Part shown: positions 19,214-27,394 of the stretch, piece by piece
Layout: each line of letters starts with the position of its first letter
How positions within the stretch are numbered: position 1 is the first letter of the stretch
From: Lentimicrobium sp.
GTDB lineage: Bacteria > Bacteroidota > Bacteroidia > Bacteroidales > Lentimicrobiaceae
Reading direction: 5' to 3'
Assembly: GCA_019429275.1 (NCBI GenBank)
Contig: JAHYJC010000012.1
Span: forward strand, 1-64,000
Length of the DNA stretch: 64,000 nucleotides
Translations under genes and position numbers: made by a program
Notes under the pieces: generated by a model
Database searches by the model: none
Seen by the model: only the letters and a program-made list of their open reading frames with translations
What the model was told of the DNA's origin: nothing

Positions 19214-20132
19214 CAAATTGGGTATAATTCCCGGAAAGGCCTTGTGCTATTCCGGCTTTAGGGAAGGTCAACAGCCCGGAGGTGCGTATCCTGATTATGA
19301 GGAGATTAAAGAGGATCTCCTGCTTCTCAGAAATCACTGGAAATATCTGCGTCTGTTTGATTGCGATGAGCATGCCCAAAAAGTTCTGGATGTGATTGCC
19401 AATGAAAAACTTGACTTCAAAATAATGCTGGGCGCGTATATTGAAGCCGAAATGAACAATTTTAACTGCCCTTGGGGAGGAGTGTATTCTGAAAAACAAC
19501 TCAGAAAAAACCGCAACAGCAATCTTAAAAAGATAGATAAGCTGATTGATTTAGGCAACCGATACCCCAACATCATTTTTTCGCTTTCGGTTGGCAATGA
19601 AGCATGCGTTGAATGGACTGACCATTATGTTCCGGAGAGCAGGGTGCTGGAATATGTAAGGAAAGTCAAAGCCAAAGCAGAACAACCGGTTACTTTCTGC
19701 GAAAATTATGCACCCTGGATTTTAAAATTGGAAAAATTGGCCGCTGAGGTTGATTTTATTTCCATTCACACCTATCCCGTCTGGGAATACAAGCACATTG
19801 ACGAGTCACTTGACTATTCAAAAGAAAACTACCGATCGGTTGCCAATAAATATCCTGACAAGCCTGTAATAATTACTGAAGCTGGTTGGGCAACCAATTC
19901 GAACGGAAGAGGAATTAATCCTCAACATGTAAATGAAGAGTTTCAGAAAACCTATTTTGAAAAACTCATGGAATGGGTCGAAAGCGAAAATATTCTTGCT
20001 TTCTTTTTTGAAGCTTTTGATGAATCATGGAAAGGATCATCAGAACCTCTGGAACCCGAGAAGCACTGGGGACTTTTCAAAATTGACAGAACACCGAAAA
20101 TGGCTGTCAAGAATTTTATGCAAAGTGAATAA
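19200..20132 (+). CDS. cytoplasmic GH17-family protein, second of a tandem pair
   Basis: 310 residues from the ATG at 19200; a TTG two codons earlier is less likely. No signal peptide. Acid/base candidate Glu134 in SVGNEAC, nucleophile Glu227 in IITEAGWAT, and the closing motif FFFEAFDESWK. It resembles the lipoprotein GH17 at 13957 (shared ISxHTYP and EAFDE(S/Q)WK motifs) more than its overlapping neighbour. The role is inferred as intracellular beta-1,3-glucan oligosaccharide processing beside the phosphorylase. It is the last enzyme gene of the run; a 101-base gap follows before the secreted binding protein. Confidence 0.85.
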   Translation: MNIFNKLGIIPGKALCYSGFREGQQPGGAYPDYEEIKEDLLLLRNHWKYLRLFDCDEHAQKVLDVIANEKLDFKIMLGAYIEAEMNNFNCPWGGVYSEKQLRKNRNSNLKKIDKLIDLGNRYPNIIFSLSVGNEACVEWTDHYVPESRVLEYVRKVKAKAEQPVTFCENYAPWILKLEKLAAEVDFISIHTYPVWEYKHIDESLDYSKENYRSVANKYPDKPVIITEAGWATNSNGRGINPQHVNEEFQKTYFEKLMEWVESENILAFFFEAFDESWKGSSEPLEPEKHWGLFKIDRTPKMAVKNFMQSE

Positions 20133-20233
20133 AATTCAGTTAAATATTATCTGTTTTTCTGGTTACATTTTTTTGAAGTCAATGGAGTAGCATACCAATA
20201 GTGTAAACATTTTTTTAATCTAAAACCTAATAA

Positions 20234-22051
20234 ATGATGAAAAAAACTACGATTATTTTATTGATGCTTATTGCATCAGTCAGTTTTGCCCAAAACAATC
20301 CCATCAATTTTGAATCAGGCGGTTTCGGAGCAGGCTGGACATGGACCGTTTTTGAAAACGATGTCAATCCGCCGGTAGAGATAATTTCAAATCCCGATCC
20401 TACAGGCATTAACGCTTCAGCTACCGTTGCCAAATTTACGGCTTTACAAACCGGAAATCCATGGGCCGGATGCGAATCGGCTCACGGAACAACCGATCTG
20501 GGGCCTTTTGTGCTGGATGCTACAAATTCCACCATCAAAATTATGGTCTGGAAATCTGTGATAAGCGATGTCGGAATAAAGTTGGTAGCAGCTACCGGAT
20601 GGGCACTACCGGAGATTAAAGTTGCCAACACACTGATCAATCAGTGGGAAGAACTTACTTTCAATTTCTCAGCTTATTCCAATCCTCCTGGCTCCGAAGG
20701 ACAGTACGACCAGATAGTGATTTTCCCTGATTTTGATTTGTCAGGCAGAACTCAAACCAACATTGTTTACTTCGACAATATCACTTTCAACGAGGCCGGA
20801 TCAACCCCGGGAGAGCCAGGCACTGCTGCTCCAATACCTCCGGTTCGCAATCCTGGTGACGTGATCTCAATTTTCAGCAATGCCTACAGTAATGTTGCCG
20901 GAACCGATTTCAATCCAAACTGGGGTCAGTCTACTGTGGTTAGTTTCCCGCTTATAGAGGGCAACGAAACGATGAGATATGCTAACTTTAATTACCAGGG
21001 CACCCAGTTTGCCTCAGCCCTGAATGCTGCTGAAATGGAATTTCTGCACCTTGATATGTGGACTGCTGATGCCACAAGTGTGAATATTTTCTGCATCAGC
21101 CCGGGACCGGTTGAAGTGCCTTATTCACTGCCCATTACTCCCAATCAATGGGTAAGTCACAACATTCCTATGTCTTCTTTTGCAGGTGTAAATTTATCCG
21201 AGATTATTCAGTTCAAGTTCGATGGAGGTGACGGCTCACAGACCATTTATTTGGATAATATTTACTTCTTTAAAGAGGGTGGTGTTATTGGAGATACTCC
21301 CAGAAACCCGATTGATTTTGAAACTGGCGGCTATGGCGCTGACTGGACATGGACTGTTTTTGAAAACGGGCCGAATGACCCGTTGGGAATCATCCCGAAT
21401 CCCGATCCAAGCGGCATCAATACATCTGCAACAGTAGCCAAATTTGTTGCGCTGCAAAGCGGACAACCCTGGGCAGGCGTTGAATCAGGACATGGTGACA
21501 ACGACCTGGGGCCTTTTGTACTCGATGCAACCAATTCAGTTGTCAAAATCAAGGTTTGGAAGCCCGTGATCAGCGATGTGGGTATTAAACTGGTGGCAGC
21601 AACCGGCTGGGCTCAGCCTGAAATCAAAGTAGCAAACACCCTGATCAATCAATGGGAAGAGCTTACTTTCGATTTCTCAGCCTATCCCAATCCTCCGGGT
21701 TCTGAGGGTATGTACGATCAGATCGTGATTTTCCCTGATTTCAATCTGGCTGGCAGAACCCAGGACAATGTGATTTATTTCGACCACATTACATTTAATC
21801 AACTGATGAACACCAACAATCTGACTACCACTGGTCGTATTTTGGTTTATCCTAATCCTGTACAAGCCGGTGAACAGATAAACCTTGGCGCCAATGTTGA
21901 GCAATTCGACTTGATAGACATGAGCGGAAGATTGATGTCTTCGGCAAACACTTCTTTTATTGATACTGAAATGCTTGGCAAGGGAATCTATATTTTAAGA
22001 ATTTTCACCAAAAACGGTAATATTCAAACTCAAAAACTAATTGTAAAATAA
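20234..22051 (+). CDS. T9SS-exported glucan-binding protein with internally duplicated domains
   Basis: 605 residues (the second ATG three bases on is equally possible). The signal peptide ends SVSFAQ. Domain A1 is at about 22-190, domain B at about 200-347, domain A2 at about 356-525, and a type A sorting tail at 535-605 (RILVYPNP...). A1 and A2 are nearly identical over long stretches (both contain DVGIKLVAATGWA and QWEELTF), so the duplication is recent. Domain B matches the repeated C-terminal domain of the 6343 lipoprotein (VISIFSNAYSNVAG, then NPNWGQ). No hydrolase catalytic motif is present. It is probably a secreted or cell-surface carbohydrate-binding protein for the glucan locus. 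A hairpin terminator follows 22 bases after the stop. Confidence 0.8.
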   Translation: MMKKTTIILLMLIASVSFAQNNPINFESGGFGAGWTWTVFENDVNPPVEIISNPDPTGINASATVAKFTALQTGNPWAGCESAHGTTDLGPFVLDATNSTIKIMVWKSVISDVGIKLVAATGWALPEIKVANTLINQWEELTFNFSAYSNPPGSEGQYDQIVIFPDFDLSGRTQTNIVYFDNITFNEAGSTPGEPGTAAPIPPVRNPGDVISIFSNAYSNVAGTDFNPNWGQSTVVSFPLIEGNETMRYANFNYQGTQFASALNAAEMEFLHLDMWTADATSVNIFCISPGPVEVPYSLPITPNQWVSHNIPMSSFAGVNLSEIIQFKFDGGDGSQTIYLDNIYFFKEGGVIGDTPRNPIDFETGGYGADWTWTVFENGPNDPLGIIPNPDPSGINTSATVAKFVALQSGQPWAGVESGHGDNDLGPFVLDATNSVVKIKVWKPVISDVGIKLVAATGWAQPEIKVANTLINQWEELTFDFSAYPNPPGSEGMYDQIVIFPDFNLAGRTQDNVIYFDHITFNQLMNTNNLTTTGRILVYPNPVQAGEQINLGANVEQFDLIDMSGRLMSSANTSFIDTEMLGKGIYILRIFTKNGNIQTQKLIVK

Positions 22052-22073
22052 TTTACTGTTTTTTTATATCTTT

Positions 22074-22103
22074 AAGCCGTCTATAACAAGACGGCTTTTT
22101 TTA
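22074..22103 (+). terminator. rho-independent terminator of the glucan gene run
   Basis: Perfect 8-bp stem AAGCCGTC / GACGGCTT with loop TATAACAA, followed directly by a run of T. It separates the glucan genes from the regulator gene downstream. Confidence 0.92.
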
Positions 22104-22125
22104 ACTTGCTCAAATCCTGATCTGA

Positions 22126-24822
22126 TTGAAAACAAGGGCAATTTTTCTATTGTTGCTGATTTTTGGAACTCTTGCAATTTTCGCCCAGTCGTTTCCGGAA
22201 AAAGGCGTACCCCTGCTTCAGAATTACACTCCGTCTCAATATCAGAATAAAGGTAAGATATGGGATATACAGAGTGCACCCAATGGCATAGTATATATGG
22301 CTGCCGATAAAGGGTTGATTGAGTTCGATGGAAAAACCTGGAACAGCTTTAAGGGAAGCAATGGATTCACCCGATCGTTGCTGATTGTCAATGATTCACT
22401 ACTCTACTCTGGATCTGATTTAGACTTTGGTGTTTGGAAAAGAAACAAATATCAAAGTTTTGATTATACCTCATTGTATCCTTTCAAAGAAGACATTTCT
22501 GATATTAATGAAGAATTCTGGGGCGTTTACCAGGTCAACGATAATGTGCTGTTTTCGTCTTCTAAAAACATATATGTTTATAAAAACCAGCATTTTACTA
22601 AAATTTCAGCACCCAATAGTTTCACCGGAGGTTTTACTGTAAATGATTCTTTGTATTTTGCTGATAAAAAGTCTGGTCTTTATCTTTTTGATGGTCTTGC
22701 GCTTAAACAGGTTTTAAGCTTCCCGCCAGAGGTGGATTTCGAGCTGGCAGGTATTTATCATCTTCCCAGGGGAACCCTTTTAGTTACTAAAAATTCAGGG
22801 TTGTATCTTTTTTCATCAGGAAAACTGAGCCTCATTGATAATGCTGTAACTCAAAAGTTAACAGCTGCAAAGGTTTTTAGTTTTGAACCCCTTGGCGATA
22901 AGTATCTGGCTTTTGGAACAATCCTTAAGGGGCTGTACATTACTGATTTAAACGGAAGGATAATTCATCAGATTAATAAAAATAAAGGCTTGCCCAACAA
23001 CACCATCCTCAGCCTTCACTATAGCCCTGCAGGAAAGCTATGGTTGGGGATGGATTATGGAGTCACAGCCATTGACCTTCAAAAAAAAATCACCACTTTC
23101 TATGATTTCAGAGGAGATTTTGGTACCGCTTCATCTGCCCTGGTTTCCAATAGAATCTTTTATCTGGGCGCCAATCAGGGTTTGTATAAATCCACCTGGA
23201 ATGACCTGAACAATGATTCAGAATACAACAAGTTCCAGCTAATTTCCGGAAGCGAGGGGCAGGTTTGGTGTTTGGAAGAAATTGATAAAACTATTCTTTT
23301 TGGACATGATCAGGGTTTGTATAGACTGAGCGGAAACAGCGTTCAAAAGATAAGCAGTGTGCCAGGTGTATGGACAATAGTGCCTTATAAAGAGTATTTG
23401 CTTACAGGCAATTACAATGGTATTTCCATCTTTAAAAAAACCGGCAATGGTTGGACTTTTCTTAAGAAAATGGAGCTGATATTAGGGTCGTGTAATCAGG
23501 TAATCGTCGAAAAGGAAAACATTTTATGGGTTAACATCCCCAATTTTGGCATCATCAGAGCCGTTTTAGACAACAACCTTTACCCAACAGAGCGCTTGAT
23601 AATCAAAGAGATGGAATTTGAGGGAGATAATCCGTTCCTTTTGCAAAGCGACACAGGGATGCATCTGGTGACCGACAAATTTCAATTCACTTTCAGTTCA
23701 TCAGAAAAAAAATTCCTTAAAAAGGCAGAAGTCATGCCTCAGCCTGAAATCGAAGGTCTGTTAACAGGTATTTATCAACCCAGGGCAATACATCAGGATT
23801 ACGAATTTTACCCTGTTTACAATGGCTTTGCTTTAAAATATTTGAGGTCTGACGGCGATAAAAAACCGGAAAACTTTGCAATTAATGTCAGAAAAATTAT
23901 TGCAATGGGTAATCATCCGGAAACCACCGTTTTTTATCCGGGAGCAACCATTCCCTTCAGGCAAAATAATTTAAAAATTGAGTGTATTGTTCCGAATCAG
24001 GACAAGGTTTTGTATCAGTATAAACTCAGCGAATCAGGCAAATGGAGCAACTGGAATCCAGATAATATTATCAGTTTTTTCAATCTGAAACAGGGGAAAT
24101 ACACTCTTTTTATAAAGGCCACAGTGAATGGAGACTTGACAGAAACCCAAACTATAAGTTTTAGGATTCAAGCCCCCTGGTATTTAACGTGGTATGCATT
24201 TCTGTCATATTTTTTGGTGGTTGCTTTTATTATTTTTGGGATAAGGGCGTTGCAAAAACTATCATTAAAAAAACAAAGAAAACTGCATTTAATTAAAGAA
24301 CAACGCTCATTGCGCGAACAAGCCGAAAAATACAGGCAGAAAGCTGTTCAGTTGGAGCAGGATCACTTGAAAGAAGAATACAATAAACTAAAACAACAAT
24401 TAAGAACCAAAACCATTGAGTTGGCATGCAAGGCCAGGGTTGATGAAGAGAAAAACCGTGTGTTGCTTTCGTTAAAAGAAAAATTTGAACGTATTCAAAA
24501 AGAACCTGGCCTTGTAAAAATAATGTTAAATGAAATTAACCGAATCCTTGAGTCTTCAATCGACACAGAGGTCAATGCCTTTGAAATTCAGATAGATGAA
24601 CTGCATCAGGAGTTTTACAGAAAATTAAAAACCAGTTACCCGGGCCTGTCTAATCACGATTTACGATTGTGTGCTTATTTGAAAATCGGATTGAATTCAA
24701 AAGAAATTGCTGATATCCTGAACATTCTGCCATCGAGTGCATTTATAAGCCGTTCGCGCCTGAGAAAAAAACTCAACATAAATGCCGATGAGGATTTGTA
24801 TGAATTTCTAAACTCGATATAA
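22126..24822 (+). CDS. membrane-anchored propeller / LuxR-type transcriptional regulator
   Basis: 898 residues starting at TTG: an in-frame TGA lies immediately upstream, and the signal peptide (ending AIFAQ) needs this codon. A two-component-type sensor propeller fills about residues 35-600 (repeats such as GLYLFSSGKL and KLWLGMDYGV). It is followed by a Y_Y_Y-like domain (about 610-680), one transmembrane segment (about 685-710), a coiled coil (about 712-790) and a LuxR-type helix-turn-helix (about 835-898, LNSKEIADIL). There is no histidine kinase or receiver domain, so it is not a hybrid two-component system: a periplasmic sensor is joined directly to a DNA-binding domain. Its position right after the glucan genes suggests that it senses a glucan oligosaccharide and controls them; this is inferred. 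Confidence 0.85.
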   Translation: MKTRAIFLLLLIFGTLAIFAQSFPEKGVPLLQNYTPSQYQNKGKIWDIQSAPNGIVYMAADKGLIEFDGKTWNSFKGSNGFTRSLLIVNDSLLYSGSDLDFGVWKRNKYQSFDYTSLYPFKEDISDINEEFWGVYQVNDNVLFSSSKNIYVYKNQHFTKISAPNSFTGGFTVNDSLYFADKKSGLYLFDGLALKQVLSFPPEVDFELAGIYHLPRGTLLVTKNSGLYLFSSGKLSLIDNAVTQKLTAAKVFSFEPLGDKYLAFGTILKGLYITDLNGRIIHQINKNKGLPNNTILSLHYSPAGKLWLGMDYGVTAIDLQKKITTFYDFRGDFGTASSALVSNRIFYLGANQGLYKSTWNDLNNDSEYNKFQLISGSEGQVWCLEEIDKTILFGHDQGLYRLSGNSVQKISSVPGVWTIVPYKEYLLTGNYNGISIFKKTGNGWTFLKKMELILGSCNQVIVEKENILWVNIPNFGIIRAVLDNNLYPTERLIIKEMEFEGDNPFLLQSDTGMHLVTDKFQFTFSSSEKKFLKKAEVMPQPEIEGLLTGIYQPRAIHQDYEFYPVYNGFALKYLRSDGDKKPENFAINVRKIIAMGNHPETTVFYPGATIPFRQNNLKIECIVPNQDKVLYQYKLSESGKWSNWNPDNIISFFNLKQGKYTLFIKATVNGDLTETQTISFRIQAPWYLTWYAFLSYFLVVAFIIFGIRALQKLSLKKQRKLHLIKEQRSLREQAEKYRQKAVQLEQDHLKEEYNKLKQQLRTKTIELACKARVDEEKNRVLLSLKEKFERIQKEPGLVKIMLNEINRILESSIDTEVNAFEIQIDELHQEFYRKLKTSYPGLSNHDLRLCAYLKIGLNSKEIADILNILPSSAFISRSRLRKKLNINADEDLYEFLNSI

Positions 24823-24840
24823 TATCAAAAAACCAGATGA

Positions 24841-25404
24841 TTATCCTTCACTCTGCTTCCTGAAGCAATTTTTCAGATGGTCATCGACCAGCCCCGCTGC
24901 TTGCATAAAGGCATAGCAGATGGTGCTTCCGCAGAAAGTAAAGCCTCGTTTTTTCATGTCTTTTGCCATGGCATCCGATTCAGGACTGGTAGCTGGAATT
25001 TGTTTCAAATCAAACCATTGATTTACAATGGTTTTCCCCCCTGTAAATTGCCAGATATAAGCATCAAAGGAGCCGAACTCTTTCTGAACTTCAAGGAACG
25101 CCCTGGCATTTTTTATAGTTCCCCTTATTTTGGCCCGGTTCCGGATGATGCCGGCATCGTTAAGCAGGCGGTTATAATCATCTTCAGTATAATCAGCAAT
25201 TTTGTCTGCATCAAAGTTATCAAATGCCCTGCGGAAGCCCTCCCTGCGGTGCAGTATTGTCTTCCAGCTTAGTCCGGCCTGAAAGGCATCAAGCACGAGG
25301 AATTCGAATAGTTTTCGATCGTCATGAACAGGAACACCCCATTCCTTGTCGTGGTATTCAATCATCAGCGGGTCATTGCCCGGCCAGGTACATGTGTGGA
25401 TCAT
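24841..25404 (-). CDS. tag: DNA-3-methyladenine glycosylase I
   Basis: 187 residues, the normal size for Tag. Base-excision repair enzyme removing 3-methyladenine from DNA. The zinc ligands of the family appear at Cys5, His18, His176 and Cys180 (the last two in DDHLKNC). The HhH-like core has FQAGLSWKTIL. At the position of the catalytic-region Glu38 of the E. coli enzyme (usually LEG/LExxQAGLSW) this protein has Asp39, in LDAFQAGLSW. The gene is convergent with the regulator gene, with 18 bases between stops. Confidence 0.93.
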   Translation of the reverse strand: MIHTCTWPGNDPLMIEYHDKEWGVPVHDDRKLFEFLVLDAFQAGLSWKTILHRREGFRRAFDNFDADKIADYTEDDYNRLLNDAGIIRNRAKIRGTIKNARAFLEVQKEFGSFDAYIWQFTGGKTIVNQWFDLKQIPATSPESDAMAKDMKKRGFTFCGSTICYAFMQAAGLVDDHLKNCFRKQSEG

Positions 25405-25443
25405 TTGAAAGTTGGTATTAGATTTTTAGATTTGGTAATAAAA

Positions 25444-25508
25444 AGACAGGGAGACTGGGGGACTGGGGGACAAGGAGACAAGGAGACTGGGGGACAAGGA
25501 GAAAGGAT
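25444..25508. repeat. 8-bp G-rich tandem repeat
   Basis: About eight units with the pattern AGACAGGG / AGACTGGG / GGACAAGG can be laid end to end at a period of 8 bases. It lies in the gap between tag and the toxin gene. It is strongly purine-biased on the plus strand; runs of G could form unusual structures. Confidence 0.8.
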
Positions 25509-25662
25509 TTCGGAGTTCAGAATGGACCCCGGACTTTTATGAAAACAATTGTGTTTCTCTATGTCTTTGCGTCACGGAAGGCTGGTTTTAGCGAGTTTAG
25601 GAAGAATGAAAAAGTAAAACCGTGAATACTCGAATTCATATAATTTAAGACGCCAAAACGTT

Positions 25663-25986
25663 TCAATCTTCAAGTTTGAATATCTTTATAAGGTTTTTGT
25701 TTACTTGTTTAAGAGTTCTGGAATCAACCGTTCCTAGCCGTCCCAAAGCAAGGTCTCTGTCGAGTGTTGCTAATTTTGAGAGTCTTAAAATAGAATCGCG
25801 CTTAAGCCCGTTTGCATCTGAAGGTTTTAGTAGAATGTCATTGCCATCTATCCTGTTGAGTTGGGTTGAAATAAAGGCCAGAGTAATTTCTGTCGGACCG
25901 GTTATCAGCAACAATGCAGGTCTGGTTTTACTGCCTGATAAATCGGAAAACGGAAATGGAATAAGAACAATATCGCCTTTGATCAT
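25663..25986 (-). CDS. MazF/PemK-like toxin
   Basis: 107 residues. The opening MIKGDIVLIPFPFSDLSGSK and RPALLL are the standard start of the PemK/MazF fold (CcdB-like barrel), whose members are usually sequence-specific mRNA endoribonucleases. The start overlaps the stop of the upstream gene by four bases (ATGA), the usual arrangement with an antitoxin first. The downstream flank carries a short G-rich repeat. Confidence 0.85.
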   Translation of the reverse strand: MIKGDIVLIPFPFSDLSGSKTRPALLLITGPTEITLAFISTQLNRIDGNDILLKPSDANGLKRDSILRLSKLATLDRDLALGRLGTVDSRTLKQVNKNLIKIFKLED

Positions 25987-26210
25987 TGGTATTTTTCTTT
26001 CAGATCTTCAACAGTATATAAATCCTCTTCATCATTCAGAAAGTAAAACACCTTTGAATCTGAAGTCAGTTTTTCCATCCCTTTAAGCAGAATTTCATCT
26101 TCGTATTTCATAAAAATGAATTCCGCAAAATCGGAGACCTCTTTCACCTTATCAGGAGGAAGTTTCGATAATGTTTTGATGGTTTTCTTTATCAGCGTTT
26201 CGCGTGGCAT
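25983..26210 (-). CDS. putative antitoxin partner of the MazF-like toxin
   Basis: 75 residues, acidic C-terminal half, with LSKLPPDKVKEVSDFAEFIF as in DUF2281-type antitoxins. The N-terminal part probably makes helices and the C-terminal tail (DEEDLYTVEDLKEKY) is likely to bind and block the toxin. It is translated before and coupled to the toxin gene by a 4-base overlap. The pair is inferred to autoregulate, but no operator was identified. Confidence 0.75.
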   Translation of the reverse strand: MPRETLIKKTIKTLSKLPPDKVKEVSDFAEFIFMKYEDEILLKGMEKLTSDSKVFYFLNDEEDLYTVEDLKEKYQ

Positions 26211-26270
26211 TTTTTATGACTTGAGATTTTATTAAACAAAAATACAAAAATAAGTAAGGAGTGGGGAGTC

Positions 26271-27287
26271 TCAATATTGAAAATCAGCGTTTCCAGGCTT
26301 AATGATTCCATTCTCAGTAATAATCCCACTAATCAACTCCGCCGGTGTTACATCAAATGCCGGATTTATGGCTTCAGAACCGGGATTTGTTACTCTTATG
26401 GTATGCATTTTTCCATTGGCATCGGGGCCGGTCTGGTAATGGACCTCAGCGGTGCTCCGTTCCTCGATGATGATATCGCTGCCTTCAAGGGTTTCCGTAT
26501 CAAAAGTGGAAAGTGGTGCTGCAACATAAAAAGGTACGCCAAAATGCTTTGCCACAATGGCTTTTTCAAAAGTCCCGATTTTATTGGCAACATCTCCATT
26601 GGCTGCAATTCGGTCGGCTCCGACAATAATCAGGTCTATCATGCCTTTCGACATAAGGTAAGCCCCGGCATTGTCGGCAACAATTTTATGATCGATTCCT
26701 TCGTTCGCCAGTTCCCATGCAGTCAGCCTTGCCCCCTGGCTGCGGGGTCGGGTTTCATCGGCGTAAACATGTATTTTTTTTCCATTAAGGTGGGCTGTAT
26801 AAATGGGTGAAAGTGCGCTGCCATAGTCAACAAAGCCAAGCCAGCCGGCATTGCAGTGGGTAAGGATGCGGGCGCCATCTTTAATGAGAGCATCACCGAA
26901 TAGGCCGATCTTCCTGGCCGCATCCACATTGGCTTCTGCCAGGTTTTGGGCTTCATCCACAGCGCTCTGCACCGAAATTTTACCGGCTTCAAAAACGCTG
27001 TCCACCGCAAAAAACAGATCTCGGGCGGTTGGGCGGGTTGATCTGATGCGGGCTCGTGCAGTCTCAGGATCTTTACCTTCGGCAAACGCCTGAGCCATTG
27101 CAAAACCAGCAGCAGCACCGATGGCACCGGCCCCTCTTACCGTCATCCGTTCAATGGCTTTGCAGGTTTCTTCGCTGGTGCGAAAACTTTTTATTTCAAA
27201 AGAAAATGGCAGAAGATTCTGATCGATCATTTGAACTTCCTGGCCTTCCATCCAGATGGTGCGGTAATGTTTGTTGCCGACTTTCAT
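26271..27287 (-). CDS. mtnA: S-methyl-5-thioribose-1-phosphate isomerase
   Basis: 338 residues from the ATG at 27287; an ATG 13 codons upstream would fall at the T-tract of a terminator for the neighbouring gene, so the shorter start is preferred. eIF2B-like isomerase fold with the family motifs RGAGAIGAAAG, catalytic Cys145 in THCNAGWLG, RPRSQGARLTAWEL, and catalytic Asp225 in VGADRIAANGD followed by NKIGT. It converts methylthioribose-1-phosphate to methylthioribulose-1-phosphate in methionine salvage. No other salvage gene is in the window, so it may be part of a dispersed pathway; related sugar-phosphate isomerases are the main alternative. Confidence 0.9.
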   Translation of the reverse strand: MKVGNKHYRTIWMEGQEVQMIDQNLLPFSFEIKSFRTSEETCKAIERMTVRGAGAIGAAAGFAMAQAFAEGKDPETARARIRSTRPTARDLFFAVDSVFEAGKISVQSAVDEAQNLAEANVDAARKIGLFGDALIKDGARILTHCNAGWLGFVDYGSALSPIYTAHLNGKKIHVYADETRPRSQGARLTAWELANEGIDHKIVADNAGAYLMSKGMIDLIIVGADRIAANGDVANKIGTFEKAIVAKHFGVPFYVAAPLSTFDTETLEGSDIIIEERSTAEVHYQTGPDANGKMHTIRVTNPGSEAINPAFDVTPAELISGIITENGIIKPGNADFQY

Positions 27288-27324
27288 AAAGTCTGTGTTT
27301 TTTACAAAGGTAAATTCAGTATGC

Positions 27325-27371
27325 AAAAAACAAAACAGGGAGGTACGGATATAAAGTACTTCCCTGTTTTG
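27325..27371 (-). terminator. terminator of the gene at 27395-27883
   Basis: 11-bp perfect stem CAAAACAGGGA / TCCCTGTTTTG around a 19-base loop. On the minus strand the stem is followed by a run of T (27325-27330). It insulates the small envelope protein gene from mtnA. Confidence 0.85.
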
Positions 27372-27394
27372 ACATAAAACCTTTAAAATAAGGA

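Noticed and set aside
3194-24822. SusC/SusD pair within the glucan locus
   Set aside because: No TonB-dependent receptor plug/barrel or RagB/SusD-like gene was found; the only barrel-like sequence is the fusion protein, which lacks a carboxypeptidase-like and plug domain.
22126-24822. Hybrid two-component system
   Set aside because: No histidine kinase, ATPase or receiver domain is present between the membrane helix and the DNA-binding domain.
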